NCBI GenBank assembly: GCA_964428345.1
Contig: CAYRYD010000006.1
Span: 103,205 to 167,204, forward strand
Direction: 5' to 3'
DNA from: JABDMH01 sp964428345
GTDB lineage: Bacteria > Bacteroidota > Bacteroidia > Chitinophagales > Saprospiraceae
DNA length: 64,000 nucleotides
Shown here: positions 26,072 through 35,480 of the stretch, piece after piece
How the letters are laid out: each line of letters opens with the position of its first letter
Numbering within the stretch: position 1 is the stretch's first letter
Notes under the pieces: generated by a model
Databases searched by the model: none
What the model was told of the DNA's origin: nothing
The model's input: the letters and a program-made list of their open reading frames with translations, nothing else
Program-made: the position numbers and the translations under genes

Positions 26072-27038
26072 GGTTTTCCAGGGATTCGATCTCTTCAAAT
26101 CTACCCATAATTCGATATTTTGCAACTCGGGTTTCAATCAGATCATCCGGTAGAACCTTTTTAAACTTGTTAATCTGCTGTTTGATGTGCTTCTTGAGAA
26201 TCTCGGCCATTTTCTCCGGATCCGAATGTGCACCACCCAAAGGTTCCTTGATGATCCCGTCAATCAGGCCATTTTCAAACATATGATCTGCAGTAAGCTT
26301 CAGGGCCTCGGCAGCCTGTTCCTTGTAATCCCAGCTCCTCCAGAGGATTGAAGAACAGGATTCCGGTGAAATAACCGAGTACCAGGTATTTTCAAACATA
26401 AAGATCGCATCACCCAGTCCGATTCCAATGGCTCCGCCCGAAGCACCTTCTCCGATCACATAACAGATGATGGGGGTTCGTAATTGAGCCATTTCAAAAA
26501 GATTGCGGGCAATGGCTTCCGCCTGACCTCTTTCCTCTGCTTCAACACCCGGATAAGCGCCAGGCGTATCGATGAAAGAAATGACCGGCAGATTAAACTT
26601 TTCCGCCAACTTCATCAGTCGAAGGGCTTTCCGGTAACCCTCGGGGTTGGCCATGCCAAAATTACGGTACTGACGCATCTTGGTATTGACCCCTTTCTGA
26701 TGTCCGATGACGACCATGTTCTGATTGCCGATCTTAGCCAAACCACCAATGATGGCCTTGTCGTCTTTATAGTGCCGGTCACCGTGCAGCTCCTGAAATT
26801 TATCACAAATATGCCGGATGTAATAGAGTGAATAGGGTCTTTCGGGGTGCCGGGACAATTGTACTTTTTGCCAACCCGTGAGATTGCCGTAGATTTCCTT
26901 CTTCTTCTTTCTGATCTTGGCTTCCAGCTCGTTGATCATTGGCTCCACGTCCAGATCACCTTCCTGACCGACCTGCTTAATCTTCTCCAATTGTTCGTAT
27001 AAGCTCTCGAGTGGTTTTTCAAATTCGAGGAAAACCAT
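26061..27038 (-). CDS. accA: Acetyl-CoA carboxylase carboxyltransferase subunit alpha
   Basis: 325 residues. With AccD it transfers CO2 from biotin carrier to acetyl-CoA, making malonyl-CoA for fatty acids. Signature segments are the N-terminal coiled helix FEKPLESLYEQLEKIKQ, QLSRHPERPYSLYYI, ELHGDRHYKDD, MVVIGHQKG, FIDTPGAYPG and IGEGASGGAIGIG. The gene continues without a break into the DUF6913-like gene and dapA. Confidence 0.97.
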   Translation of the reverse strand: MVFLEFEKPLESLYEQLEKIKQVGQEGDLDVEPMINELEAKIRKKKKEIYGNLTGWQKVQLSRHPERPYSLYYIRHICDKFQELHGDRHYKDDKAIIGGLAKIGNQNMVVIGHQKGVNTKMRQYRNFGMANPEGYRKALRLMKLAEKFNLPVISFIDTPGAYPGVEAEERGQAEAIARNLFEMAQLRTPIICYVIGEGASGGAIGIGLGDAIFMFENTWYSVISPESCSSILWRSWDYKEQAAEALKLTADHMFENGLIDGIIKEPLGGAHSDPEKMAEILKKHIKQQINKFKKVLPDDLIETRVAKYRIMGRFEEIESLENHES

Positions 27039-27115
27039 GGGCCATTCGTTTTGTTATTTGGTCATTGTGGCTGCCATTAGTTCGCGTGCGGCCAACGTTA
27101 TTTTCAATCGGTTGC

Positions 27116-27123
27116 CAAAGTTA
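27116..27123 (-). promoter_or_regulatory. Candidate accA -7 promoter element
   Basis: Read on the minus strand the sequence is TAACTTTG, an exact TAnnTTTG match, about 78 bases upstream of the accA ATG. No clear -33 TTTG is at the usual distance, so strength is uncertain. It would give accA - DUF6913-like - dapA its own start within the longer operon. Confidence 0.4.
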
Positions 27124-27198
27124 ACAAACAATCCTGAATGGCTTGAGGGATATTCGGCTCCAACATCCCTATCGTCCCGACCAAAAGATGGGTATGAT

Positions 27199-28410
27199 TT
27201 AAAAGGTCTTTGCCTGGTAAGGATAGCGCACCTCATAGAGATCTCTGATCTTATCGCTCAGCAATTGTCTCAGGATATCAATATTTTCTCTGGTCTTTGC
27301 CGATATAAAGATACAGGGGGCTTTATGATGGCGAATAAGCGACTCGTGCAACTGCTCTTCCAGTTCCCTCCGGGTAGTGGCATCAAGGAGTTGATCAAAA
27401 TACTGATCCCGGTATTTGTCGATCTTATTGAAAACCAGAATGACCGGCTTGTCACCGCAGTCGAGTTGTCGCAATGTGGTCTCTACCGTTTGTATATGAT
27501 CTTCATAGTGCGGATGGGATACATCGATCACATGGACAATCAGGTCGCTTTCCCGGGTCTCATCAAGGGTTGACTTGAAACTCTCAACCAGATGGTGAGG
27601 CAACTTACGGATGAATCCAACCGTATCCGAAAGCAGAAAGGGCATCCGGTCCAGTACCACCTTACGAACAGTCGTGTCAAGGGTAGCAAAGAGTTTGTCC
27701 TCGGCAAAGACCTCCGATTTGGAGAGCAAATTCATCAGGGTAGATTTACCGGCGTTGGTATAACCGACCAGGGCAACCCGGATAAGGTCACCTCTGCTTT
27801 TGCGTTGAGTCGTATTCTGCTGATCGATTTTCTCCAGTTTGGCCTTGAGCATGGCGATCTTATCCCTAACGATCCGGCGGTCTGTTTCAATTTCCTTCTC
27901 ACCGGGTCCCCTCATCCCGATACCTCCCCGCTGACGCTCCAGGTGGGTCCAGAGCCCCCGTAGCCGGGGCAGGAGATATTGCATTTGAGCCAGCTCAACC
28001 TGGGTTTTTGCCTGGGCAGTCTGCGCCCGGTTGGCAAAAATATCCAGGATGAGGGTGCTTCGATCCACGATCTTTCGCTTCAGGGCTTTCTCCAGATTAT
28101 TCTGTTGTTTACCCGAAAGGTCTTCATCAAAAATGATCAGGTCGATATCATGAGATTCAACATACTTGATGATTTCCTCCAGCTTGCCTTTTCCGACAAA
28201 GGTTCGGAGGTCTGGGTGGGGTAGTCGCTGGACAAACCGCTTATGGGTCAGGGCTCCGGCGGTCATGGCCAGAAATTCCAACTCGTCGAGGTGTTCATTG
28301 ACTTCAGCTTCGGTGTAATCCTGATGGATTAATCCAACCAAAACGGCATGTTCCATCTCCCGCTGCAATCCATTCTCCTTCTTATTGCCGACGGTCCAGT
28401 CTGATCCCAT
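27199..28410 (-). CDS. hflX: Ribosome-associated GTPase HflX
   Basis: 403 residues. HflX GTPases bind the 50S subunit and split stalled ribosomes under stress. The N-terminal HflX domain (LDELEFLAMTAGA, VGKGKLEEI, FDEDLSGKQQNNLE) and a coiled linker (QLPRLRGLWTHLERQRGGIGMRGPGE-type region) come before the G domain. Its motifs are GYTNAGKST (G1), DTVGFIRKLP (G3) and NKIDK (G4). It lies 13 bases downstream of the EnvC-like gene and 160 bases before accA. Confidence 0.95.
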   Translation of the reverse strand: MGSDWTVGNKKENGLQREMEHAVLVGLIHQDYTEAEVNEHLDELEFLAMTAGALTHKRFVQRLPHPDLRTFVGKGKLEEIIKYVESHDIDLIIFDEDLSGKQQNNLEKALKRKIVDRSTLILDIFANRAQTAQAKTQVELAQMQYLLPRLRGLWTHLERQRGGIGMRGPGEKEIETDRRIVRDKIAMLKAKLEKIDQQNTTQRKSRGDLIRVALVGYTNAGKSTLMNLLSKSEVFAEDKLFATLDTTVRKVVLDRMPFLLSDTVGFIRKLPHHLVESFKSTLDETRESDLIVHVIDVSHPHYEDHIQTVETTLRQLDCGDKPVILVFNKIDKYRDQYFDQLLDATTRRELEEQLHESLIRHHKAPCIFISAKTRENIDILRQLLSDKIRDLYEVRYPYQAKTF

Positions 28411-28423
28411 ATAATATATTGTA

Positions 28424-29605
28424 TTAGTGATTCTTCAACCAGCTCTGAGGATTCAATAGTTCCCGACCTTGCCAGATTTCCAGATGAATCTGGCCATTTC
28501 CTCCCCTTTCCCGGGCAACTCCAATCGGATCTCCCGTTCTGATCTTGTCTCCCCTGCTTACCAGAATTGACGACAAATAGGAATAAACCGTGTAGTAATT
28601 TCCGTGCGAAATGATAACCATGTGATCATATCCAGGGATATACTGATGCCCAACCACCGTTCCCTCAAAAATAGCTTTAACGGGCGAGCCGGCTTCGGTC
28701 GTGATATCAATACCATGGTTGTTTATCGTAACATTTTTAAGGGTCGGATGAACCTGTTTGCCGAAAGCCCTCACCACAAGACCACGATCCACTGGCCAGG
28801 GTAGACTGCCCTTGTTGGAGGCAAATGTACTGGAAAGTCTGGCCAGAGCCGGTGTCATAGGAATTTCTTTGCTCTCACCCCTCGATTCCGAAATCATCTT
28901 CACAATTGCTGCCCGGAGTCTTGCCTGCGCCTTTTTGTTCTCCTCAATGTCAGCCCTGAGTTGTTTTTCTTCGCGGCCAAGGCTGGCAAGAGCACTCTTG
29001 TGTTTTATGACGTCTCCATCCAGGGTCTTCTTCTGCTGCTCCTGTTCCCGGAGTGCTTTCTCTTTCTCTGTTTCGGTCTGGCGAAGAATGGCCAGTTCGC
29101 GGTCAATTTTGTCCACCATATGGCTGAGAGCCCCCAACTGTTTCTGAACGCCGTCACTTAAAAGCTTCAGGTACCTCCAACGCTGGTATAATTGAGAAAG
29201 ACTATGGGCAGAAAGAAGAAATAACCATCGGGTTTTCAATAATTTAGACCGGTAACTGGACTGAATCAGACCGGCGTATGAATCCATCAGGTTTTCTTTC
29301 TGCTGCCGGAGCTTTCTGATCTCCTCTTCGCTGGCCGACTGTTTGGTTCTTAAACTGACTACCTGTTTTTCAATCGACCTGATCAACTGTTTTCTGGTCT
29401 CAATCTGCTTGCTGAGTAACGACAATTTCAACGCATTGTCCTCCTTCCTGAGCTGATTTTCTGCAAGCAACTTACTCGCAAGATTCAGTTTCTCGGTTAA
29501 TTGAGATTGTTCTTTTTGAAGGCCTTCGAGCGACTGTCCTGACAGGGGAGCCAGTAAAACACCAGTGGCAAGTATGAGGACGAAATGCCTAATCGGCCCG
29601 TTCAT
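28424..29605 (-). CDS. EnvC-like murein hydrolase activator (degenerate M23 domain)
   Basis: About 393 residues. A signal peptide (FVLILATGVLLAPLSG) is followed by a long coiled coil (about residues 25-240, heptad-rich, LTEKLNLASKLL onward) and a C-terminal LytM/M23 domain. The metal ligands His and Asp in NNHGIDI and a His in GQIHLEI remain. Two catalytic His positions of active LytM are replaced: the HxH motif reads QxH, and the Y-x-H segment reads VYSYLS. This is the pattern of EnvC/NlpD-type proteins that switch on cell-division amidases instead of cutting peptidoglycan. I chose MNGPIRHFV; this start overlaps the DUF4292 gene by 17 bases. Confidence 0.88.
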   Translation of the reverse strand: MNGPIRHFVLILATGVLLAPLSGQSLEGLQKEQSQLTEKLNLASKLLAENQLRKEDNALKLSLLSKQIETRKQLIRSIEKQVVSLRTKQSASEEEIRKLRQQKENLMDSYAGLIQSSYRSKLLKTRWLFLLSAHSLSQLYQRWRYLKLLSDGVQKQLGALSHMVDKIDRELAILRQTETEKEKALREQEQQKKTLDGDVIKHKSALASLGREEKQLRADIEENKKAQARLRAAIVKMISESRGESKEIPMTPALARLSSTFASNKGSLPWPVDRGLVVRAFGKQVHPTLKNVTINNHGIDITTEAGSPVKAIFEGTVVGHQYIPGYDHMVIISHGNYYTVYSYLSSILVSRGDKIRTGDPIGVARERGGNGQIHLEIWQGRELLNPQSWLKNH

Positions 29606-30365
29606 AATGATTCGGAATCTCGAAGGGAGCTTTTTTCGTATCGGTGCCAATATCAGAGAAATTTAATTGAATACTAGCAATATGTATATTATCTTTCTTT
29701 ATAATATATTGACGAAAATAGGAAAATTCCCTGGATTGCAAACCATTTCGAAAATCTTCGTACTGTGCACTCACCTGATACCTGGTATCTTCATCAATCA
29801 CCTCAATCTGATCCGAGCGGAACCGGTGCGGATTGATTTTTTCAGAAAGGACAATGGGTGTGATCTTCTGAGACATCAGATAATGATCCTGGGCAAAAGA
29901 CAGCTCATAGGGTTTTCTGATATCGATCACACTGTTGCCCAGTAGCAATTGTTCGAGTTGATGGTAAGTTGCCGGTATTTCATAGTCCTGGTTAAACTTG
30001 TCATAACTTTCGGAAATGTATGATTTTTCCAGCCGGTTTAGGGCAAAGATGGAGTCCGGTGTTATCAGTATGCGGGCGACTTCGTAGGCTAAAAACGATG
30101 CACTAATCCAGATGTAGTGGCCTTCCTTCATGCGCAACTGGGCAGCAAAGCTGATTTGCTGATCACCGTTGTTGTATTTAATCTTCGCCCTGGCGTTAAA
30201 GTCGGTGACAGCCACCTGTTGGTCCAGCAGGCGCTTCATAATATAGTGAGAGGACCGTTCTTTCAGTTCCGGCATTGACAGCGTTGTTTTGCGGCTGGTA
30301 TGGCACGAAAGCACCACCAGCGGAACCATCAGCCAAAGTCCCCAGAAACGCCGACCATTCATCAT
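29589..30365 (-). CDS. DUF4292 lipoprotein
   Basis: 258 residues. The signal peptide ends in a lipobox (VVLSC followed by HTS), so it is a predicted lipoprotein. The mature region (FNARAKIKYNNGDQQISFAAQLRM, WISASFLAYEVARILITPDS, then LLLGNSVIDI) has the LolA/LolB-like beta-sheet pattern of DUF4292, an envelope family typical of Bacteroidota. A lipid- or lipoprotein-handling role is a family-level guess. It overlaps the TPR gene by 4 bases and the EnvC-like gene by 17, forming a coupled envelope set. Confidence 0.85.
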   Translation of the reverse strand: MMNGRRFWGLWLMVPLVVLSCHTSRKTTLSMPELKERSSHYIMKRLLDQQVAVTDFNARAKIKYNNGDQQISFAAQLRMKEGHYIWISASFLAYEVARILITPDSIFALNRLEKSYISESYDKFNQDYEIPATYHQLEQLLLGNSVIDIRKPYELSFAQDHYLMSQKITPIVLSEKINPHRFRSDQIEVIDEDTRYQVSAQYEDFRNGLQSREFSYFRQYIIKKDNIHIASIQLNFSDIGTDTKKAPFEIPNHYERAD

Positions 30366-32125
30366 TGTTGCTCAATCAGTTTCTCCTCATCAATCTTGCG
30401 ATCCAGCCACTTCGATCCGGTGCCTTTCTCCTGGGCCATTTTCCAGTATTTCAATGCTTTCTCTTTCTGATCCTGCTTGTAAAGGATATCGCCATACTTC
30501 TCGAGGATATAACCATATTGGTCTCCCCCGTGACGAATAGATAACTCGATGGTTTCCCGGGCGCTATCCAGGTTTTGCATTCGATAGGCAATCCAGGCCT
30601 TGGTAGCCAGAAAACGGGGATTTGCATCCTCTTTGGTGAGCGCTTTTGTGATCATCTTATCCGCTTCAGATAACCTTTCACCTCTTTCAGCCAAATGATA
30701 GCTGTAATCGTTGAGGATTCTTCCATCAGCGGGACTCAGCAACAGGGCATTGTCATAGGCATCCGTCGAAGCATCGTAGTCCTGAGTTTCATGATAGGCT
30801 TTACCCAAGAGGGCCAGAATGTTAAGTTTCAGGTCATTTCGTTTGCCTGCCATCACCAATGCCTGCTCCAATCCATCAAGTGCCTCCTTATACGCTTTCA
30901 GGTTGATATGACCCAGACCATTCAGATAAAAAATCATGGACTGGTTTGGGAATAATTCCATGGCCTCTTCTGAAGACTCCACCAGATCACTGAACTGATT
31001 GGTCTCCAATTGGAGTAGCAGCAATTGCTCCCATACGAGGTAGTTTGACTCATCATAATCCAGCGTCTTTTTATAATACCGGATAGCTTCCTCATACTTA
31101 CCATCCAGTGAAAGCAGATCGGCATGGAGGGCATAGGCTTTGGCATCTTCGGGATGGGCTTTTTCCAGAGAATGCATCAGGTCCAGGATAGCTGCCATCA
31201 CGGTTGGATCCTTCTCTTTCTGGAGCTGCCGCACATAGGGCATGAGCTCTGCAATTTTAATATCAATACTGGCTTCCGGGTTTTCGATGATGGGTTTGAT
31301 AGCCGAGAGGTAGCCACCCTGATTTCCCTCTTTGCGGAAAGTACTGGCCAGGGCGACATTTGCCCGGGCGTCCTGAGGATCGATCCGCAATATCTCCTGG
31401 TAGACTTCCCTGGCCTGCGGCTCTTTTCCAACCTGTTTAAGATAAGACGCCAGGGTATGGCGGTATTCGGTACTATGGGGATAGCGGTTGACCAGATCTT
31501 CCAGTACTTCGACCGCCTTGGTTTTCTTACCTAATTGCTTAAACAGGTCATGGCGGGCATACGCGGTCTTTTCGGTCACTCCCACCCTGCTTTCGAGCTG
31601 TTCAAGCACGCTGATGGCCTTTTCCAATTCATTCCCTTTGGCATACAACCAGGCTTTCTTTTCCAGAGCCTGCATATTGCCGGGATCCTGACTGGTGATC
31701 GACTCATATACTCCTGCTGCAAGATCAAATTTCTGGTCATCGGTATAAATATCGCACTTCAGCTGAAGATACCATTTATTGGAGGGGTCAATACCCAGCG
31801 CCAGATTTATATAATGGAGGGCATCTTCATAGTTTTTTTCGCGGTGCAGGATTTCTGCCAGCTCGTAGGCAGCCACATCGTGGTTGCGATATTTTTTCAG
31901 AATCTGTTCGAAAAGGTCACGGGCAGCATCCAGGTCTCCCAGCAGTTTATATTTCTTGGCTTCTATAAATTGCTTCTCGATGGTAACCTCTTCCTCGGTA
32001 TACCTTTTGCCGGTGGTCTGAGATACCGCCATGCTAACCCAGAATAAAAGTCCGATTCCAATCAATAATAACCGCAAGAGAATTAGATTTAGTTTGAAAG
32101 ATAACGTTATCCGAATCACTGCCAT
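30362..32125 (-). CDS. Exported tetratricopeptide-repeat protein
   Basis: 587 residues. The N-terminal hydrophobic stretch (LNLILLRLLLIGIGLLFWVSMAV) serves as a signal or anchor. The rest is nearly all TPR-type helical hairpins, about twelve to fourteen, for example YELAEILHREKNYEDALHY and ALLGKAYHETQDYDASTDAY. These repeats mediate protein-protein contacts; no enzyme domain is present. It is followed with 4-base overlap by the DUF4292 lipoprotein, so it likely acts in the same envelope process. I chose the ATG starting MAVIRIT; an in-frame upstream start 18 codons earlier is possible. Confidence 0.88.
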   Translation of the reverse strand: MAVIRITLSFKLNLILLRLLLIGIGLLFWVSMAVSQTTGKRYTEEEVTIEKQFIEAKKYKLLGDLDAARDLFEQILKKYRNHDVAAYELAEILHREKNYEDALHYINLALGIDPSNKWYLQLKCDIYTDDQKFDLAAGVYESITSQDPGNMQALEKKAWLYAKGNELEKAISVLEQLESRVGVTEKTAYARHDLFKQLGKKTKAVEVLEDLVNRYPHSTEYRHTLASYLKQVGKEPQAREVYQEILRIDPQDARANVALASTFRKEGNQGGYLSAIKPIIENPEASIDIKIAELMPYVRQLQKEKDPTVMAAILDLMHSLEKAHPEDAKAYALHADLLSLDGKYEEAIRYYKKTLDYDESNYLVWEQLLLLQLETNQFSDLVESSEEAMELFPNQSMIFYLNGLGHINLKAYKEALDGLEQALVMAGKRNDLKLNILALLGKAYHETQDYDASTDAYDNALLLSPADGRILNDYSYHLAERGERLSEADKMITKALTKEDANPRFLATKAWIAYRMQNLDSARETIELSIRHGGDQYGYILEKYGDILYKQDQKEKALKYWKMAQEKGTGSKWLDRKIDEEKLIEQQ

Positions 32126-32202
32126 TGTACGAACGGAACTGGTCCGCTGCCTGACATTATCCAAATTTAGCAATGACACCCCAAAAAATTACCGATTACC
32201 GG

Positions 32203-33636
32203 TCAATCGACCAACGTAATTTTGAGGAAATTGGTTCGGAATCGGCGGTGCAGGGGCATCGAACCGGTATTCACGAGATAGTCTCCCTGCTGTACGATAT
32301 TGGAATCTTTCAGAATCATCGTCACATCGGAGATGGTTTCATCTGTGGAGGTGAATTTGTCATAAAAATAGGGCCGAACCCCCCAAACCAAACTGAGTGC
32401 ACAAAGGGTTGATTCGGTATTGGAGAAGATAAAAATCTTACAGGATGGCCGGTAACTGGAGATTTTAAAGGCCGTATAACCGGAGATCGTAATACCCACA
32501 ATGCCTTTGGCCCGGATATCATCAGCTGTTTTTCCGGCATTGATACAAATCACATCCGAATAGTAGGTCTCCGACTTACGGGATGCTTTTGCCCGTTTGG
32601 CGGTCATATCGTAATTTTTTTCAGCCTCAATAATGATCTTGGTCATCGCTTCGATCACCTTGACCGGATGTTTACCCATGGCGGTCTCCCCGCTAAGCAT
32701 GACCGCATCGGTACCATCGAGTACGGCATTTGCAACGTCCAGGATCTCCGCCCTGGTAGGAAACGGATTATTGATCATGCTATCCATCAATTGGGTGGCG
32801 ACGATCACCGGTGTACCTCTTTGCAAACATTTGCTGATGATAATTTTCTGCATCGATGGCAGTCTCTCCATCGGAACTTCCACACCCAGATCACCCCGGG
32901 CTATCATGACGCCATCCGACTGCCTGATGATTTCATCAATATTGGCGATGGCCTGTGGTTTCTCAATCTTGGATATCACCTTAGCCCGGTGACCGGCTTT
33001 CTTAATACGTTCCTGCAAATCTTTGACCTCACTGGCAGTCCTTACAAACGAAAGGGCAATCCAGTTGACAGGTTGAGTCAGAATATAATCAAGATCGGCC
33101 AGATCCTTTTCGGTGAGTGAAGGGATTGACACGGAGGTTTCCGGCAGGTTGACGCCTTTCCGGCTGGAAAGATGGCTGCCATGCACCACTGTTAACTTAA
33201 CCCGGTCCTTTTTGTTGGTTTCCAATACCTCCAATACCACCTTGCCATCATCGAGTACAATCTTCTCACCGGGATTCACATCCTTGGCAAAAGTGGAATA
33301 GCTGATAAAGATCCGTTCGCGGGTACCAAGACATGGTTTCGTGACAAAATGCAGGATATCCCCCTTCTGAATGGGAAATCCGTCTGCCTCCAGATCGCCA
33401 ATCCGGATCTTGGGTCCCTGAAGATCGGCCAGGATCCCGGTATAGAGGTTATAGCGGTCGTTGATCTTAATGATAGAATCAATCACCTCCTGATGCTGAT
33501 CGTGCGTCCCGTGTGAGAAATTCAATCGAAAGACGTTAACACCTGCCTGCACCAGTTCGAGGAGTGCCTCGTAGGAGCTGGATGCCGGACCGACTGTGGC
33601 TACAATCTTGGTGTTTCGTTGCTTTGCCCCGTTCAT
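32203..33636 (-). CDS. pyk: Pyruvate kinase
   Basis: About 477 residues. It transfers phosphate from phosphoenolpyruvate to ADP, the last step of glycolysis. Hallmarks are KIVATVGPASSS, FRLNFSHGTHDQH, ADLQGPKIRIG, the active-site region VISKIEKPQAI, MIARGDLGVEVP, and ATQLMDSMINNPFPTRAE followed by MLSGETAMGKHP. I use the ATG giving MNGAKQR; a TTG three codons upstream is less likely. A near-perfect promoter sits just upstream. It heads the long minus-strand operon reaching dapA. Confidence 0.97.
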   Translation of the reverse strand: MNGAKQRNTKIVATVGPASSSYEALLELVQAGVNVFRLNFSHGTHDQHQEVIDSIIKINDRYNLYTGILADLQGPKIRIGDLEADGFPIQKGDILHFVTKPCLGTRERIFISYSTFAKDVNPGEKIVLDDGKVVLEVLETNKKDRVKLTVVHGSHLSSRKGVNLPETSVSIPSLTEKDLADLDYILTQPVNWIALSFVRTASEVKDLQERIKKAGHRAKVISKIEKPQAIANIDEIIRQSDGVMIARGDLGVEVPMERLPSMQKIIISKCLQRGTPVIVATQLMDSMINNPFPTRAEILDVANAVLDGTDAVMLSGETAMGKHPVKVIEAMTKIIIEAEKNYDMTAKRAKASRKSETYYSDVICINAGKTADDIRAKGIVGITISGYTAFKISSYRPSCKIFIFSNTESTLCALSLVWGVRPYFYDKFTSTDETISDVTMILKDSNIVQQGDYLVNTGSMPLHRRFRTNFLKITLVD

Positions 33637-33659
33637 TGGTTTCAATTAAATTAAGTCGG

Positions 33660-33690
33660 CAAAGGTAATATGCTAAAAAATCTAATCAAA
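33660..33690 (-). promoter_or_regulatory. Promoter of pyk, Bacteroidota primary-sigma type
   Basis: On the minus strand TTTG (33687-33690) and TACCTTTG (33660-33667) are separated by exactly 19 bases, matching TTTG-N19-TAnnTTTG perfectly. The -7 element ends 23 bases before the pyk ATG. Confidence 0.8.
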
Positions 33691-33781
33691 GGTGAATTTT
33701 TCTTCCATCCGGGATGTTTGGAGATACCGTGGACAGAAATACAGCTTTCCGCCCGGCAAACTTTAAAAAAAGAAAAAAAAA

Positions 33782-33813
33782 TTGCTTCTGGAAAGGTGAA
33801 TACTTTATTTTTG
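33782..33813 (+). promoter_or_regulatory. Promoter of acpP, Bacteroidota primary-sigma type
   Basis: TTG (33782-33784, preceded by A) and TATTTTTG (33806-33813, exact TAnnTTTG) lie 21 bases apart. The element ends 34 bases before the acpP ATG. It is back to back with the pyk promoter. Confidence 0.7.
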
Positions 33814-33847
33814 CCACACATTTTTATTAACCTAATAATAATCTATT

Positions 33848-34087
33848 ATGTCGAGTATAGCAGACAGAGTCACCAAAATCATCGTTGACAAGCTCGGAGT
33901 AGACGAATCAGAAGTCACTTCTGAGGCCAGTTTCACCAATGATCTCGGAGCTGATTCGCTTGACACCGTTGAACTGATCATGGAATTTGAGAAGGAATTC
34001 GACCTTTCGATTCCGGATGAACAAGCTGAAAACATTCAGACGGTCGGTCAGGCTATTGAATACATCGAAAAATCTTCACAGGAATAA
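33848..34087 (+). CDS. acpP: Acyl carrier protein
   Basis: 79 residues, strongly acidic, the usual size. The phosphopantetheine attachment site is Ser37 in LGADSLDTVELI. It carries the growing acyl chain for the fatty acid synthesis enzymes. fabF and rnc follow on the same strand, the standard acpP-fabF-rnc order. A 19-base inverted repeat (AGGCCC, 7 bases, GGGCCT, 34112-34130) between acpP and fabF may lower readthrough, which fits the much higher need for ACP. Confidence 0.98.
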   Translation: MSSIADRVTKIIVDKLGVDESEVTSEASFTNDLGADSLDTVELIMEFEKEFDLSIPDEQAENIQTVGQAIEYIEKSSQE

Positions 34088-34233
34088 GGCGATGACCGGA
34101 GCTGACTGGTGAGGCCCTATCCATGGGCCTGGACCCGGAAGCCACTTAGGTCGAAAACCGTATAGATCCGCAAATGAGCCTGAAATCATTTGTGGATTTT
34201 TTATTTTTACCCCCATCTACTAAAAAATCTCCA

Positions 34234-35472
34234 ATGCGCAGAGTTGTTGTAACTGGAATGGGTGCACTAACCCCGATAGGAAACAATGTGCAGGAATACG
34301 CCGATGGTCTTAAAACGGGCCGGACAGGAGCTGCCGATATTACCCAATTTGACGCCAGTTCCTTCAAGACCCACTTTGCCTGTGAGGTCAAGAATTTTGA
34401 CGTACAGCAATACATGGATCCCCGCGAAGCCCGCCGGCTGGATAAGTTTACCCAATTTGCCCTGGTGGTGGCTGATGAAGCGGTTAGAGATTCAGGATTG
34501 GATCTTGCCGGCATCGACCCCAACCGGGCAGGGGTAATCTGGGGTTCAGGTATCGGAGGACTGCGCTCCCTGGAACAGGAAATCGAAGAAAACACCAACG
34601 GGGCAATACCGAGGTATAATCCCTTCATGATCCCCAAAATGATAGCCGATATCGCTCCAGGGCAGATTTCGATCAAATACGATCTCAGGGGCATCAACTT
34701 TGGTACCGTCTCCGCCTGTGCTTCCGCTACCCATGCCTTCATTTCGGCCCTTGACAATATCCGGATTGGCCGGGCAGACATCATCGTGTCCGGCGGGTCG
34801 GAAGCGGCCGTGACCCGGGCTGGCATCGGAGGTTTTGGCTCAATGAAAGCTCTCTCCCAACGCAACGAAGATCCGGCTACCGCTTCCCGGCCGTTTGACC
34901 GGGACCGCGATGGATTCGTACTCGGAGAAGGGGCGGCATGCCTGATCCTTGAAGAGTATGAACATGCACTGCGCAGAGGTGCCAGGATCTACGCCGAACT
35001 GGCTGGAGGAGGTATGACCGCCGACGCCTATCACATCACCGCCCCGCATCCCGAAGGCAGAGGTGCTTCACAAGTGATGAGATTAACCCTGAAGGATGCA
35101 GGTTTATCTCATGAGGATGTCGATTATATCAATGTTCACGGAACCTCCACTCCACTGGGTGATGTGGCAGAACTCAGAGCGATATCGGAGGTATTTGGCG
35201 ATCATGCCTATAAGCTCAACATCAGCTCGACCAAATCCATGACCGGTCATCTCCTTGGAGCTTCGGGAGCCATCGAAGCAGTTGCGGCCATCCTCGGAAT
35301 GCAGCATAACTTTATTCCACCTACAATTAATCATTTTAACAAGGATCCTGAGATTGATTCGAGGTTTAATCTTACCTTTAATGAAGCCCAGGAAAAGACC
35401 TTGAATATCGTGCTGAGCAATACTTTTGGCTTTGGCGGGCACAATGCTTGTGTAATTTTTAAGAAATTGTAG
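34234..35472 (+). CDS. fabF: 3-oxoacyl-ACP synthase II
   Basis: 412 residues. It elongates acyl-ACP by condensation with malonyl-ACP. The catalytic Cys162 is in VSACASATHAF; the two active-site His are in NVHGTSTPLGD and KSMTGHLLGASG. The start MRRVVVTGMGALTPIGN is the normal KAS II N-terminus, so the open frame 20 codons upstream is not used. rnc begins 9 bases after its stop. Confidence 0.97.
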   Translation: MRRVVVTGMGALTPIGNNVQEYADGLKTGRTGAADITQFDASSFKTHFACEVKNFDVQQYMDPREARRLDKFTQFALVVADEAVRDSGLDLAGIDPNRAGVIWGSGIGGLRSLEQEIEENTNGAIPRYNPFMIPKMIADIAPGQISIKYDLRGINFGTVSACASATHAFISALDNIRIGRADIIVSGGSEAAVTRAGIGGFGSMKALSQRNEDPATASRPFDRDRDGFVLGEGAACLILEEYEHALRRGARIYAELAGGGMTADAYHITAPHPEGRGASQVMRLTLKDAGLSHEDVDYINVHGTSTPLGDVAELRAISEVFGDHAYKLNISSTKSMTGHLLGASGAIEAVAAILGMQHNFIPPTINHFNKDPEIDSRFNLTFNEAQEKTLNIVLSNTFGFGGHNACVIFKKL

Positions 35473-35480
35473 TTGGGGTT

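Noticed and set aside
34112..34130. AGGCCC/GGGCCT inverted repeat between acpP and fabF as a full terminator
   Set aside because: Only a 6-bp stem and no T-tract; at most a weak attenuator, mentioned under acpP.
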